From JBFWIW01 sp050253535 (GTDB lineage Bacteria; Bacillota; Clostridia; Oscillospirales; Oscillospiraceae), in assembly GCA_050253535.1 (NCBI GenBank), contig JBFWIW010000038.1, forward strand, positions 1 through 28,905: 28,905 nucleotides of DNA. The letters run 5' to 3'. Each line of letters begins with the position of its first letter. Position 1 is the stretch's first letter. Below are positions 15,364 to 22,788 of this stretch, one piece after another. Both the position numbers and the translations under genes were made by a program. Below the pieces are notes generated by a model. That model had not been told where the DNA came from. It did no database searches and saw only the letters and a list, made by a program, of their open reading frames with translations.

Positions 15364-16650
15364 CTACGCGCCAAACAGCTTCATCGGGAGCGTAATGATC
15401 TGCGGGATAAACGCAACCAGGAAAAGCGCTAATGTCAGTCCTAAAACAAATGGTATCATCGGTCTGATTATTTTATCCAACGGTACGCCGGTCATGGATG
15501 TTGCCACAAACAGGTTGCTCGCCATGGGCGGAGTACAGAACGCAATTGCCAGCGCAAGTATCATTATGATTCCGAACTGGAGTCCCGTCACACCAAACGG
15601 AGCCAAAACATTATAGAGCAGCGGGCCAAGTATGACGATCATTGGCGTTGTCTGTATGAACATTCCTGCAACGAAAAGGATAAGGAACACGCAGAGCATG
15701 ATTACAAAGTAGTTATTTGAGACATTTCCGAAGAACATCGAAATTGATTTGTTTATACCGACCAGGCTGAATATCTTTCCAAGGGCGGCGGCCGGCGCCA
15801 GCGTCAGCATTGTGCCTCCAATGAAAATGCCCGTCACCCTGAATTCCTCGAACACTCTAGGAAGCTTTATCTCCCTATAGTACAGTGTGCCGATGAGGAT
15901 ACTGTATACACAGGCAACTACCGCCGCTTCTGTAGCGGTGAAGATACCGCCGTAAATCCCGCCGAGAATTATTACAGGCATCAAAAGCGCCGGCCAGCCG
16001 TCCTTTATCGAAAGGCCGACTTCCATCCACGAGAACTTTCTCGTACCTTTGAGCTTGTGCTTTCTGCAGTACACATAGTTTATGGTGCAGAGAATAATGC
16101 CGACGACGACAGCAGGTCCGAGCCCACCGATGAAGAGGTCGCCTATGGATACACTCATCGTCACGCCGTATACCACCATGGGAAAACTCGGCGGAACTAT
16201 AACGCCGAGGCCTCCGGCGACTGTAATCAGTGCGATCGAGTAATATTTGTTGTATCCGCCCCGTACCATTTCGGGGAGCATTATGGAACCGATTGCCGCG
16301 ACGGTGGCAGGCGCGGAGCCTGAAACTGCGCCGAAAAACATGCAGGCCAGAATGGCCACCATTCCCAGGCTGCCCGTTATCTTGCCTACAAAACTGTTCG
16401 CAATGCGAACTAGCCGCTTGGACAGGCCGCCTAAATTCATGACATTGCCGGACAGGATGAAAAACGGCAGGCAGATGAGGGTATAGCTGGCTACACCGCT
16501 ATACAGTATATTCGCTATGAATGTTATGGACGTGACCTTTGTCATGTAGATAAGGGGAACGATCGGGAGAATGAGGCAAACACCGACCGGTGCGCCGATG
16601 AGCAACAAGACAAAGAGCAACGTTATCATGAGCAGTACTGCGCTCCCCAT
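15364..16650 (-). CDS. dctM: TRAP transporter large permease subunit DctM (second system)
   Basis: At 428 aa and about eleven to twelve hydrophobic segments, it carries the DctM signatures VSGSAPATVA (109-118), GVIVPPSFP and CTPPMASNLFVA. It is close in layout to the first DctM (both have SGSAPATVAA) and more distant from the third (SGSATADTAA). It begins two bases after dctQ ends, so translation is coupled. The enolase-superfamily gene follows 40 nt later without a terminator, so the dehydratase is probably co-transcribed with this importer. It is the membrane translocation subunit of a sodium-coupled carboxylate importer. Confidence 0.94.
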   Translation of the reverse strand: MGSAVLLMITLLFVLLLIGAPVGVCLILPIVPLIYMTKVTSITFIANILYSGVASYTLICLPFFILSGNVMNLGGLSKRLVRIANSFVGKITGSLGMVAILACMFFGAVSGSAPATVAAIGSIMLPEMVRGGYNKYYSIALITVAGGLGVIVPPSFPMVVYGVTMSVSIGDLFIGGLGPAVVVGIILCTINYVYCRKHKLKGTRKFSWMEVGLSIKDGWPALLMPVIILGGIYGGIFTATEAAVVACVYSILIGTLYYREIKLPRVFEEFRVTGIFIGGTMLTLAPAAALGKIFSLVGINKSISMFFGNVSNNYFVIMLCVFLILFVAGMFIQTTPMIVILGPLLYNVLAPFGVTGLQFGIIMILALAIAFCTPPMASNLFVATSMTGVPLDKIIRPMIPFVLGLTLALFLVAFIPQIITLPMKLFGA

Positions 16651-16652
16651 AC

Positions 16653-17228
16653 TTACTCTCCCTCCTTTAAAATATTATCGCGCTTCTTGTTTTCAATCGC
16701 TTCCCTCTCACAGACATCGAGGTCTATCGTTGGCTTGGTCTTTCCGAGATTCGTCTCATCCTCATGCCAGAGCCTGACGATGTTCTGCACAATTCGGATG
16801 GCAACCAGGATCAGGAGTATCGGTATTTCAATATAGACATAAATTTTTGGAATCCTTAAAAGGTCTGTTACGCTGCTGCCGAGGTTTTTAATAACGCCGA
16901 AAAGCGGCTTCTGCATATAGATGCAAAAGAAAAGAAAAATGAATTCGCTGGTAATTTTGAGAGTTTTTTTCACCTTGAACGGTACGAATGCCTGAACGGC
17001 CTCAACGCAGATATGCTTTCTGTTCGTCACCGCTGCGGCGAAGCCGCAGTATATCATCGGCACAAACAGCAGCACCGATAGTTCCTCTGCCCAGGTGATC
17101 GAATGGTTGAATACGTACCTGCCTACAACCTGAGCCAGCATGAGCAAGCAGATGACGATAAATATTACAGCCGCAATATATGACTCGAATTGCATCAGCA
17201 CATATTTCCAATTCGTTTTTTTCTTCAT
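16653..17228 (-). CDS. dctQ: TRAP transporter small permease subunit DctQ (second system)
   Basis: The protein is 191 aa with four hydrophobic segments and a charged C-terminal tail. The core VVGRYVFNHSITWAEELSV matches the DctQ pattern around W-A-E-E-L. AAAGGTG lies seven bases before the ATG. It follows dctP after 62 nt that contain a hairpin (17252-17272) and precedes dctM by two bases. The C-terminal tail (after about residue 150) is longer and more charged than in the third DctQ; no function is assigned to it. Confidence 0.92.
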   Translation of the reverse strand: MKKKTNWKYVLMQFESYIAAVIFIVICLLMLAQVVGRYVFNHSITWAEELSVLLFVPMIYCGFAAAVTNRKHICVEAVQAFVPFKVKKTLKITSEFIFLFFCIYMQKPLFGVIKNLGSSVTDLLRIPKIYVYIEIPILLILVAIRIVQNIVRLWHEDETNLGKTKPTIDLDVCEREAIENKKRDNILKEGE

Positions 17229-17251
17229 AATTATGCACCTTTCCTGAAAGA

Positions 17252-17272
17252 GAGGGGCAATTTAGCCCCCTC
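17252..17272. other. Intercistronic hairpin between dctP and dctQ
   Basis: GAGGGGC (17252-17258) pairs with GCCCC-C-TC (17265-17272) around an AATTTA loop, with one bulged C. No T-run follows on the minus strand. It stands at the same place in the unit as the hairpin at 12581-12612, between the binding-protein gene and the small permease gene. Confidence 0.65.
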
Positions 17273-17290
17273 AGGTATGAAGACTGAATG

Positions 17291-18460
17291 TCAGCTGACA
17301 GAAGCATACTTCTGGAGAGCATCCCATCTGTCCTGACCCATGGTCTGTATGCAAGTGTCATAAACGCTGTTCATCGTGTCCTTAAATGCCTGCATCTGTT
17401 CGTCCGTCAGGTACGTCACCTGCATACCGGCATCCTGACAATTCTTTATAAAGCCATCATCGAGCTCCTTTATACGCTCGAACCCAACATCTTGAGCCTC
17501 GTCTATAAGCTGTGTGAGTATCTGCTGATCTTCCGCGGACATGCCGTTGAAAAAATCTTCGCTTACGCACTGGCAGGATACGCTGTATAGATGGTTCGTA
17601 ATCGTACAGTACTTCTGTACCTCATACAGCTTATCATTCCAGAGATTCTGAGCCGGGTTCTCTTCGCCGTCTATGACGCCCTGCTGGAGTGAAGTGTAGA
17701 GCTCGGAATAGGACATGGTCGTAACTGAAGCGCCGAGGGCCTCCCACGCGCTTATCTGTATCGGGTCACTGAGTGTCCTGATTTTTAGGCCGGAGACTTC
17801 GGCGGGGGAAGTGACCTCGCGGGCATTGTTTGTTAGCTGTCTGAAGCCCAGGGAGTTTATTCCCATAAACAGTATACCGTCGATATCCTCCTCAGCTTTC
17901 TTGTACATATCGTCTAGAAGGCCCGCCTTCAGCGCGGCGTCGGCCTGGTCGTAGCTCTCAAATATAAACGGAACATTTACCTCGGAAAAAGCGTCGGTGT
18001 AACTTGCCCAGTTGCCGGCGGTTAGTGAGTTCATTTCAAAGGTGTCCTCGCGCAATCCGGCAATCACGTCGTCGACACCGCTGGCGAGGACGCCGTCCGG
18101 ATATATCTCAAGGCGGTATCTTCCCTCGGTGCGTACAGGCAGTTCCTCTGCAAGATAGAGGCAAACGGCTGGAATTGCGCCGCCATTTGACTCATAGGCA
18201 GCCGTAGAGGTGTTGTTTGCATAGCGGATAACGGTTGCGTCCGGGAAGTTTTCAGCTGCCCATTCAACGGCATCGAAAACATTCTCCCCCTCAAAGGGCG
18301 TGTATGTAAGGGTTGTATTGCCGGAGGTGCTGACGGACGCGCTGGCAGATGTGCTGACGGAACTGCTGCCGGATGTATCGCCGGAAGTGTCGCCACTACA
18401 GGCGGCGAGTATGGAAAACATCATGAGAACCGCAATTATGAGACAAAGTGCTTTTTTCAT
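17291..18460 (-). CDS. dctP: TRAP transporter substrate-binding lipoprotein DctP (second system)
   Basis: The 389-aa protein begins with a lipoprotein signal ending ILAAC (C21). A 25-30-residue Ser/Thr/Gly linker with a doubled SGDTSGDTSG precedes the DctP domain. R207 (GFRQL), R228 (GLKIRTL) and N268 (GEENP) are the usual ligand-pocket residues for carboxylates. TGGAGG precedes the ATG. It follows the DapA-like gene by 75 nt without a visible terminator, so it belongs to the long unit that begins with the second D-2-hydroxyacid dehydrogenase. It has about 40 residues more than the first DctP, partly in the linker and partly in an insertion near residues 55-75 (FEGENVFDAVEWAAENF). Confidence 0.93.
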   Translation of the reverse strand: MKKALCLIIAVLMMFSILAACSGDTSGDTSGSSSVSTSASASVSTSGNTTLTYTPFEGENVFDAVEWAAENFPDATVIRYANNTSTAAYESNGGAIPAVCLYLAEELPVRTEGRYRLEIYPDGVLASGVDDVIAGLREDTFEMNSLTAGNWASYTDAFSEVNVPFIFESYDQADAALKAGLLDDMYKKAEEDIDGILFMGINSLGFRQLTNNAREVTSPAEVSGLKIRTLSDPIQISAWEALGASVTTMSYSELYTSLQQGVIDGEENPAQNLWNDKLYEVQKYCTITNHLYSVSCQCVSEDFFNGMSAEDQQILTQLIDEAQDVGFERIKELDDGFIKNCQDAGMQVTYLTDEQMQAFKDTMNSVYDTCIQTMGQDRWDALQKYASVS

Positions 18461-18535
18461 TTTGAATCCTCCAATATATTTTATTTTTTGGCTGCAGTTG
18501 CTTTGAATAATTGGTAATTGTTTGTTACACCTCCA

Positions 18536-19429
18536 TCAAATAATCAGACTCAACCTCCTCAGCCTTTCGGCAATAACTTTTTTCTCCTCTTCACTCGAGG
18601 GGATGAACGGGGCTCTCGGATATGCTTTTATGATTCCGCGGATATCAAGCATGGCATATATGGCAAGCTGCGTCGATCTGGCGAGATACATGATGTCCCG
18701 CAACTCGTTCACCTCAAACTGTGTTTCCCGGCATTTCTCAATTTCAAAAGCGGCGCCTTCCGTATACAGCTTCCCGCAAATCTCGGGAAATGCGTTGCCG
18801 AGTCCCGGAATAAATGATTCACACCCCAGAACACACGAAGACAGCCAGAGCGATTCCGTCCCCAACGCGACGTCGAAATTCTCGTTTTTCAGCGTCCTCA
18901 GATAATTTGCCATCTGCAGCGTATCGAAGGTTGCATCCTTTATTCCCGTAACTCCGACGGAGTCCTTGAGCCGCTTCACAAGTTCAAGAGACATTGGATA
19001 ACCCTGAAACTGAGGATTGTTGTAAACATAGACTGTGACCCGGCCCTGCACCGTTTTTACAATATCGTCGTAAAAACAGCATATCTCATCTTCGTTGTGT
19101 TTATAGTAATACGGTCCAACAGCCGATACGGCGTCCGCGCCCGCGGCAATAGCGTGCTTTGTCAGATCGATGGTCTGAGCGTTGTTGGTGGTCCCGACAT
19201 GAACTATTACGGGTATTTCTCCCTTGATATTTTTTATAACGTTTTCTGCGACCTTTTTGCGCTCTTCAACGCTCATAAGCGAACCCCCGCCGTAGGAACC
19301 CGTGATGAACACGCCGTTTACTCTCTCCTTCAAAAAATCTGTAAGCTTCTTCAGCGAATCGTAGTCCACCTCTCCGTTATCCTTAAACGGCGTAATCATC
19401 GGTGGTACGACGCCTTTCATCTTAAACAT
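18536..19429 (-). CDS. DapA/N-acetylneuraminate-lyase superfamily enzyme (second copy)
   Basis: The 297-aa TIM barrel carries Schiff-base K164 (TGIKDAT) and Y136 (YVYNNP), spaced 28 as in DapA. The substrate-carboxylate motif reads GSYGGG (44-49) instead of GTTGE, and Y136 is followed by NNPQFQG without the DapA arginine. Cleavage of a 2-keto-3-deoxy sugar acid to pyruvate plus an aldehyde, or dehydration of such an acid, is more likely than lysine synthesis. GGAAG precedes the ATG. It lies between the DgoK-like kinase and dctP of the second TRAP system. It is only distantly similar to the copy at 8115, so the two units probably handle different compounds. Confidence 0.88.
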   Translation of the reverse strand: MFKMKGVVPPMITPFKDNGEVDYDSLKKLTDFLKERVNGVFITGSYGGGSLMSVEERKKVAENVIKNIKGEIPVIVHVGTTNNAQTIDLTKHAIAAGADAVSAVGPYYYKHNEDEICCFYDDIVKTVQGRVTVYVYNNPQFQGYPMSLELVKRLKDSVGVTGIKDATFDTLQMANYLRTLKNENFDVALGTESLWLSSCVLGCESFIPGLGNAFPEICGKLYTEGAAFEIEKCRETQFEVNELRDIMYLARSTQLAIYAMLDIRGIIKAYPRAPFIPSSEEEKKVIAERLRRLSLII

Positions 19430-19462
19430 GTGCTTCTTCCTTTCGTATTGTAAGTTTAAATT

Positions 19463-20491
19463 TTATTTGGAAAAATCAATATTATTGACTTTCCTCATGG
19501 CAACCGCAATACTCCCCTGCACAGTTAGGGCATCGATTTCATCCGGCTCGTGGATGCTCCGGATTTTAAGATAGGCGCCGTATCGTTTTTTGAGCATATA
19601 CGCGTACATTTCACATCGGCTCTTCTGCCCGTAAAAAATATAACTGTCACTGGAAAGACCCCTTGTGCGCATCTCGTCAAATGCCTTCATATCATCGGAT
19701 GCAATTGCCGCATTTACAAATAGGCCGCGTTCGCGGCTGTTGGTTTTCAGAAGCACCTGAAGAAATCTCGGCATGAGAAGGGTGCGTCCCAGGCCGGCTT
19801 TTTCTACGCAGTCCCCGGCGATTTCGATCAGCTCTTCATGTGAATAGCCGCCGGCCTCTTCCCCTTCGACCGGGATTATGCTCTTGCCGATACTGGTTGA
19901 ATCCCTGAGTGCTTCGTAAAACTGGCCGCTGATTGTTGTATTGCTGGCAGCAATCTTTTTATCACTGTTTATGTACATTATCTTTGTGTGCGAGCTCAGC
20001 GCAACTATGCTGCACGGCACCTCGGCCCCGCGCGCCAGTACGCCCATGCACTGGACCTCCTCCCCTCTCATGAAGTCGATCTCGCGGAGTTTTTCCGCCC
20101 GGGCGTTTTCGCCGTAATCGTTGCGGACGCCGCGCACAAAATACACCGGCCTGTCTATCGGCAGAACGTTCTGATCTGTGACCTTTTCTATGTGCTCCGA
20201 AAGTTCCTCAAGACCCACAGGTGCCACTAGATGCGGCAGCTCCAGAAGCCCTATTTCAGACGTAATCATACCGGACGCAATGGCAAATCCGACATCCTTA
20301 TCGGAAATGCAATTGTCCCTGAGTATTTGATAAAACAGATCCTTTAGTCCGCTGTGAAGCCTATCCCGTGAGCCGGTGATTGCCGTATCTCGCACGCCGA
20401 TTTTCTTACGCCCTGAGGCAATGACCTCTTTTCTGCCGTTTACAATAAAAATTCTCGTATATGTGGTTCCGCAGTCTATTACAGCAAACAT
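19463..20491 (-). CDS. 2-keto-3-deoxy-galactonokinase (DgoK) family kinase
   Basis: The 342-aa protein matches the DgoK family in length and landmarks: IDCGTTYTR at 5-13 (phosphate loop), ASGMITSEIG at 72-81, DFMRGEEVQ at 139-147 and SSHTK at 166-170 in place of GTHSKW. A further motif, NTTISGQFYEAL, replaces the usual TGE-type motif. DgoK phosphorylates 2-dehydro-3-deoxy-D-galactonate at C6 using ATP. The start has AAAGGAG seven bases upstream. Its unit also contains an enolase-superfamily dehydratase, which would make such a keto-deoxy acid, and a DapA-like enzyme. No DgoA/Eda-type aldolase gene is seen here, so either the aldolase is elsewhere or the DapA-like protein takes that step. Changes at SSHTK and ISGQ caution against assigning galactonate as substrate. 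Confidence 0.82.
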   Translation of the reverse strand: MFAVIDCGTTYTRIFIVNGRKEVIASGRKKIGVRDTAITGSRDRLHSGLKDLFYQILRDNCISDKDVGFAIASGMITSEIGLLELPHLVAPVGLEELSEHIEKVTDQNVLPIDRPVYFVRGVRNDYGENARAEKLREIDFMRGEEVQCMGVLARGAEVPCSIVALSSHTKIMYINSDKKIAASNTTISGQFYEALRDSTSIGKSIIPVEGEEAGGYSHEELIEIAGDCVEKAGLGRTLLMPRFLQVLLKTNSRERGLFVNAAIASDDMKAFDEMRTRGLSSDSYIFYGQKSRCEMYAYMLKKRYGAYLKIRSIHEPDEIDALTVQGSIAVAMRKVNNIDFSK

Positions 20492-20513
20492 GCCCAGGCT
20501 CCTTTACAAACTT

Positions 20514-21491
20514 TTATCCGCGCGGCTCTTTCGGCTGATTAACCGGATTTTTCGGCTTCTCTCCATTGAGCATACGTACAACCTCCTCCGCCGCTTTATG
20601 CTGGAGGCTGTCTATTGCCTCCTGTGAGTACCACGCCATATGCGGCGTTACAATAACATTCGCCATTTTCAGAAGAGGACTGTCCTGGCTTATCGGTTCG
20701 CTTTCACAGACATCGAGGCCCGCCGAAGCGATTTTCCCGTTCTGCAGAGCCTCGATAAGATCATGTTCGCAGACAACGCCTCCCCTTGCCGTGTTAATAA
20801 AAATCACGGTGTCTTTCATCTTTGCAAAAGCGTTCCTGTCGATAAGGTGATAAGTGGATTTGTAAAGAGGACAGTGTACAGATATGTAATCACTAGTCCG
20901 AAGAAGCTCTTCCATTGATACAAGTCTGACGCCGGCACACCTTGCGTCGTCCTCGTTTTTAAAGGGGTCATATGCAACGATATCCAGGCCGAAACCAGAC
21001 ATTTTCTTTGCCACCATGGTCGGTATCCGCCCGAGCCCGATGAGGCCGAGTATCCTGCCTCTCATGCGGTAAAGCGGTTTGACCTCCTGGTAGTTCCACC
21101 TTCCCTCCCTAACGGCGCCAGCTGCTATATTTATTTTTTTTACACAGGCAAAGAGAAGCGCAATAGCGTGGTTTGAGACCTCGTCGATACCGTAATCAGG
21201 AACATTGCATACATAAATACCGTGTTCTTCTGCGGCGCCAACATCAACATTGTCAACACCTATGGCATAACGGACAATAATCCTGCATTTTCTGAGGCTT
21301 TCAATTACATGACGGGTTATAGGCGCAAATTGTACGATCACCGCATCCGCGTCTTTAGCTGCAGAAATTACATCTTCCTCAGTTTTACAGTGATAATCCA
21401 GCAAAATCGCATCAAGTTTTGAAATTTCGCTCTTTTCATTTTCGAGATTTTCGTAATAATAATCCGTTATGGTCACCTTATACTTTGCCAC
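20514..21491 (-). CDS. D-isomer-specific 2-hydroxyacid dehydrogenase (second copy, GTG start)
   Basis: This paralog of the enzyme at 7055 keeps the catalytic Arg in NTARGG, Glu in DVCESEP and His in TPHMAW, and the loop GLGRIP with the same unusual Pro. The frame opens with an ATG at 21509 lacking a ribosome site. GAGAGGTG lies six bases before a GTG at 21491 (protein MAKYKVTITD), which also aligns with the N-terminus of the paralog, so the GTG start of 326 aa is preferred. It is first gene of a long unit: dehydrogenase, DgoK-like kinase, DapA-like enzyme, dctPQM, dehydratase. An IclR-type operator at 21518-21537 lies in front. The reaction is reduction of a 2-keto acid or the reverse; the substrate is unknown. 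Confidence 0.9.
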   Translation of the reverse strand: MAKYKVTITDYYYENLENEKSEISKLDAILLDYHCKTEEDVISAAKDADAVIVQFAPITRHVIESLRKCRIIVRYAIGVDNVDVGAAEEHGIYVCNVPDYGIDEVSNHAIALLFACVKKINIAAGAVREGRWNYQEVKPLYRMRGRILGLIGLGRIPTMVAKKMSGFGLDIVAYDPFKNEDDARCAGVRLVSMEELLRTSDYISVHCPLYKSTYHLIDRNAFAKMKDTVIFINTARGGVVCEHDLIEALQNGKIASAGLDVCESEPISQDSPLLKMANVIVTPHMAWYSQEAIDSLQHKAAEEVVRMLNGEKPKNPVNQPKEPRG

Positions 21492-21517
21492 TGTTGACAC
21501 CTCTCTCATAGTTTCGC

Positions 21518-21537
21518 TGTATGAAACTCCGTTTCAT
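21518..21537. promoter_or_regulatory. Predicted IclR-type operator of the long catabolic unit
   Basis: TGTATGAAACTCCGTTTCAT contains a perfect inverted repeat ATGAAAC-TCC-GTTTCAT. This resembles known IclR-family sites with GAAAC/GTTTC halves. It lies 27 nt upstream of the GTG start of the second dehydrogenase and 57 nt after the iclR stop. It is the most symmetrical of four copies of the motif in the window. Confidence 0.72.
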
Positions 21538-21547
21538 TTAATAGCCA

Positions 21548-21588
21548 AAATTTAATTAACACAGATATAAATCCGGTTAATTAAATTT
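21548..21588. repeat. Long AT-rich inverted repeat between iclR and the catabolic unit
   Basis: AAATTTAATTAAC (21548-21560) has an exact reverse complement at 21576-21588, with a 15-nt centre. It begins just six bases past the iclR stop on the minus strand. It could act as a weak terminator for iclR, a second operator or a promoter element. Parts recur at 14031-14057 upstream of another IclR-type motif. Confidence 0.6.
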
Positions 21589-21593
21589 ATAAT

Positions 21594-22406
21594 TTATCGA
21601 AATCTACAATCAGGATACTTGGAACATGTTTTTTCGTACCCTATCTCGCGTGAAATTTTTTCAGCAGTCTTTTTTACCCGGTCAAGCAGGTACGGCCTTT
21701 TTTCGCTGCAAATTACATCCTGCATACCGCCGGCACTGATGCCGGCTATCATAACGCCGAGACAATTATATATCGGGGCGCAGATACTGGCGATATAGTC
21801 CTCGTTTTCTCCTACGTTGTAAGACACTTGATTTTCGCGTGCCTCTTTAATTATACTTCTGAGCTCCTTTTCATCCACAATGGTATTAGGCGTAAACTTT
21901 TTCAGCTCAACTTTTGCAAAATAGTCGTCCAGCTCGTTTTCTTTTAACTGCGAAAGGAACAGGCGGCCTATTCCATTGGAATAGAGGCTGCCCACGGCGC
22001 CCGGCTGTACCATAATCTGCGCCCAGTCCGGAACATTCTGCGGAAAGATCTTGTCAACGAAGAGAAGATCATATTGATTCTGTATGGCAAGGTAACTGAT
22101 AAGCCCGGTCTCGTCGGATAACTTGCGCAGGTTTTGTATCGCCGCACCTCTCCAATCCATTGTATAGAACTTGCATACGCCTAAGCGCATCAGTTCCAGT
22201 CCCAAGCTGTACTTTTTAGTGTTCTCATCATAGGATACATAATCCTCTTCCTTTAGCGTGCAAAGGAGTCTCAGCGTTGAACTCTTACCGAGTCCCATGA
22301 GCTTACTAATTTCGGAAAGCGTCATATCCTTTGATTCACAGTTCAGCAGTTTCAGAATTTTTAAAGCCTTTTTTACTGCTTGAATGGAATACTTTTCTTC
22401 AGCCAT
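21594..22406 (-). CDS. IclR-family transcriptional regulator
   Basis: At 270 aa it has the IclR layout: a winged helix-turn-helix at about 10-70 (LSEISKLMGLGKSSTLRLL) and an effector domain at about 85-255 ending in GISAGG. Members sense small acids and repress or activate catabolic units. AAGAGG precedes the ATG. It has its own strong promoter (22513-22541), with a motif copy just after the predicted transcription start, consistent with autoregulation. The same motif lies before the long unit it adjoins, before the first TRAP unit and before the FGGY kinase unit, so it is probably the local regulator of all three. Repression versus activation cannot be settled from sequence. Its C-terminus ends with Cys-containing KTCSKYPDCRFR, beyond the usual domain. 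Confidence 0.93.
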   Translation of the reverse strand: MAEEKYSIQAVKKALKILKLLNCESKDMTLSEISKLMGLGKSSTLRLLCTLKEEDYVSYDENTKKYSLGLELMRLGVCKFYTMDWRGAAIQNLRKLSDETGLISYLAIQNQYDLLFVDKIFPQNVPDWAQIMVQPGAVGSLYSNGIGRLFLSQLKENELDDYFAKVELKKFTPNTIVDEKELRSIIKEARENQVSYNVGENEDYIASICAPIYNCLGVMIAGISAGGMQDVICSEKRPYLLDRVKKTAEKISREIGYEKTCSKYPDCRFR

Positions 22407-22481
22407 TTTTACCTCTTATTTTTATTATTTTCTTTTGAATATAAACATCTCATAAACAAGACATTTTCGAATAAATTTCAC

Positions 22482-22501
22482 TGTTTAAAACCTTGTTCTA
22501 T
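22482..22501. promoter_or_regulatory. Predicted IclR-type operator of iclR itself
   Basis: CTGTTTAAAACCTTGTTCTAT, read from the TGT at 22482-22484, matches the shared motif. The right half reads GTTCTAT, so it is the least symmetrical copy. On the minus strand it begins just downstream of the predicted transcription start near 22506, where a bound repressor would block elongation. Confidence 0.55.
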
Positions 22502-22512
22502 TTTATAAAGAA

Positions 22513-22541
22513 ATTATATATTCCGTTTTTGAACTTGTCAA
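22513..22541 (-). promoter_or_regulatory. Consensus sigma-A promoter of iclR
   Basis: On the minus strand TTGACA (22536-22541) and TATAAT (22513-22518) are separated by exactly 17 nt, a full match to the bacterial housekeeping promoter. Transcription should begin near 22506, giving a leader of about 100 nt before iclR. Such a strong promoter for a regulator implies that it is normally held down, in line with the adjacent operator. Confidence 0.85.
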
Positions 22542-22741
22542 TAGCGCTAAATAATTTCAGCAATACCCACAATAATTCGTCACCATTATTGTAAACATTT
22601 AACATTATAGGTTTCATCTGTAAAAACTTTATTGTTAAATATGATTATTTCCGTGTCCAGCGGGATCATTAACTGTTGATGTTCCCATCCTTCGCCGGAC
22701 AATTCAACTGCTGTATACTGTTTATTATAACACTATATTAT

Positions 22742-22788
22742 GGAAAAAACGTGATGGGAGATCTCGGCTCAACCTTCACGCTTTTTTT
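22742..22788. terminator. Terminator-like hairpin downstream of lacI
   Basis: CGTGA (22750-22754) pairs with TCACG (22776-22780). The flanking A6 and T6 tracts extend the stem past one bulged C, and the loop is 21 nt. On the minus strand it ends in CGTTTTTT, so it can terminate the unit that ends with lacI. The long loop makes it weaker than the terminators at 6951 and 28738. Confidence 0.6.
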
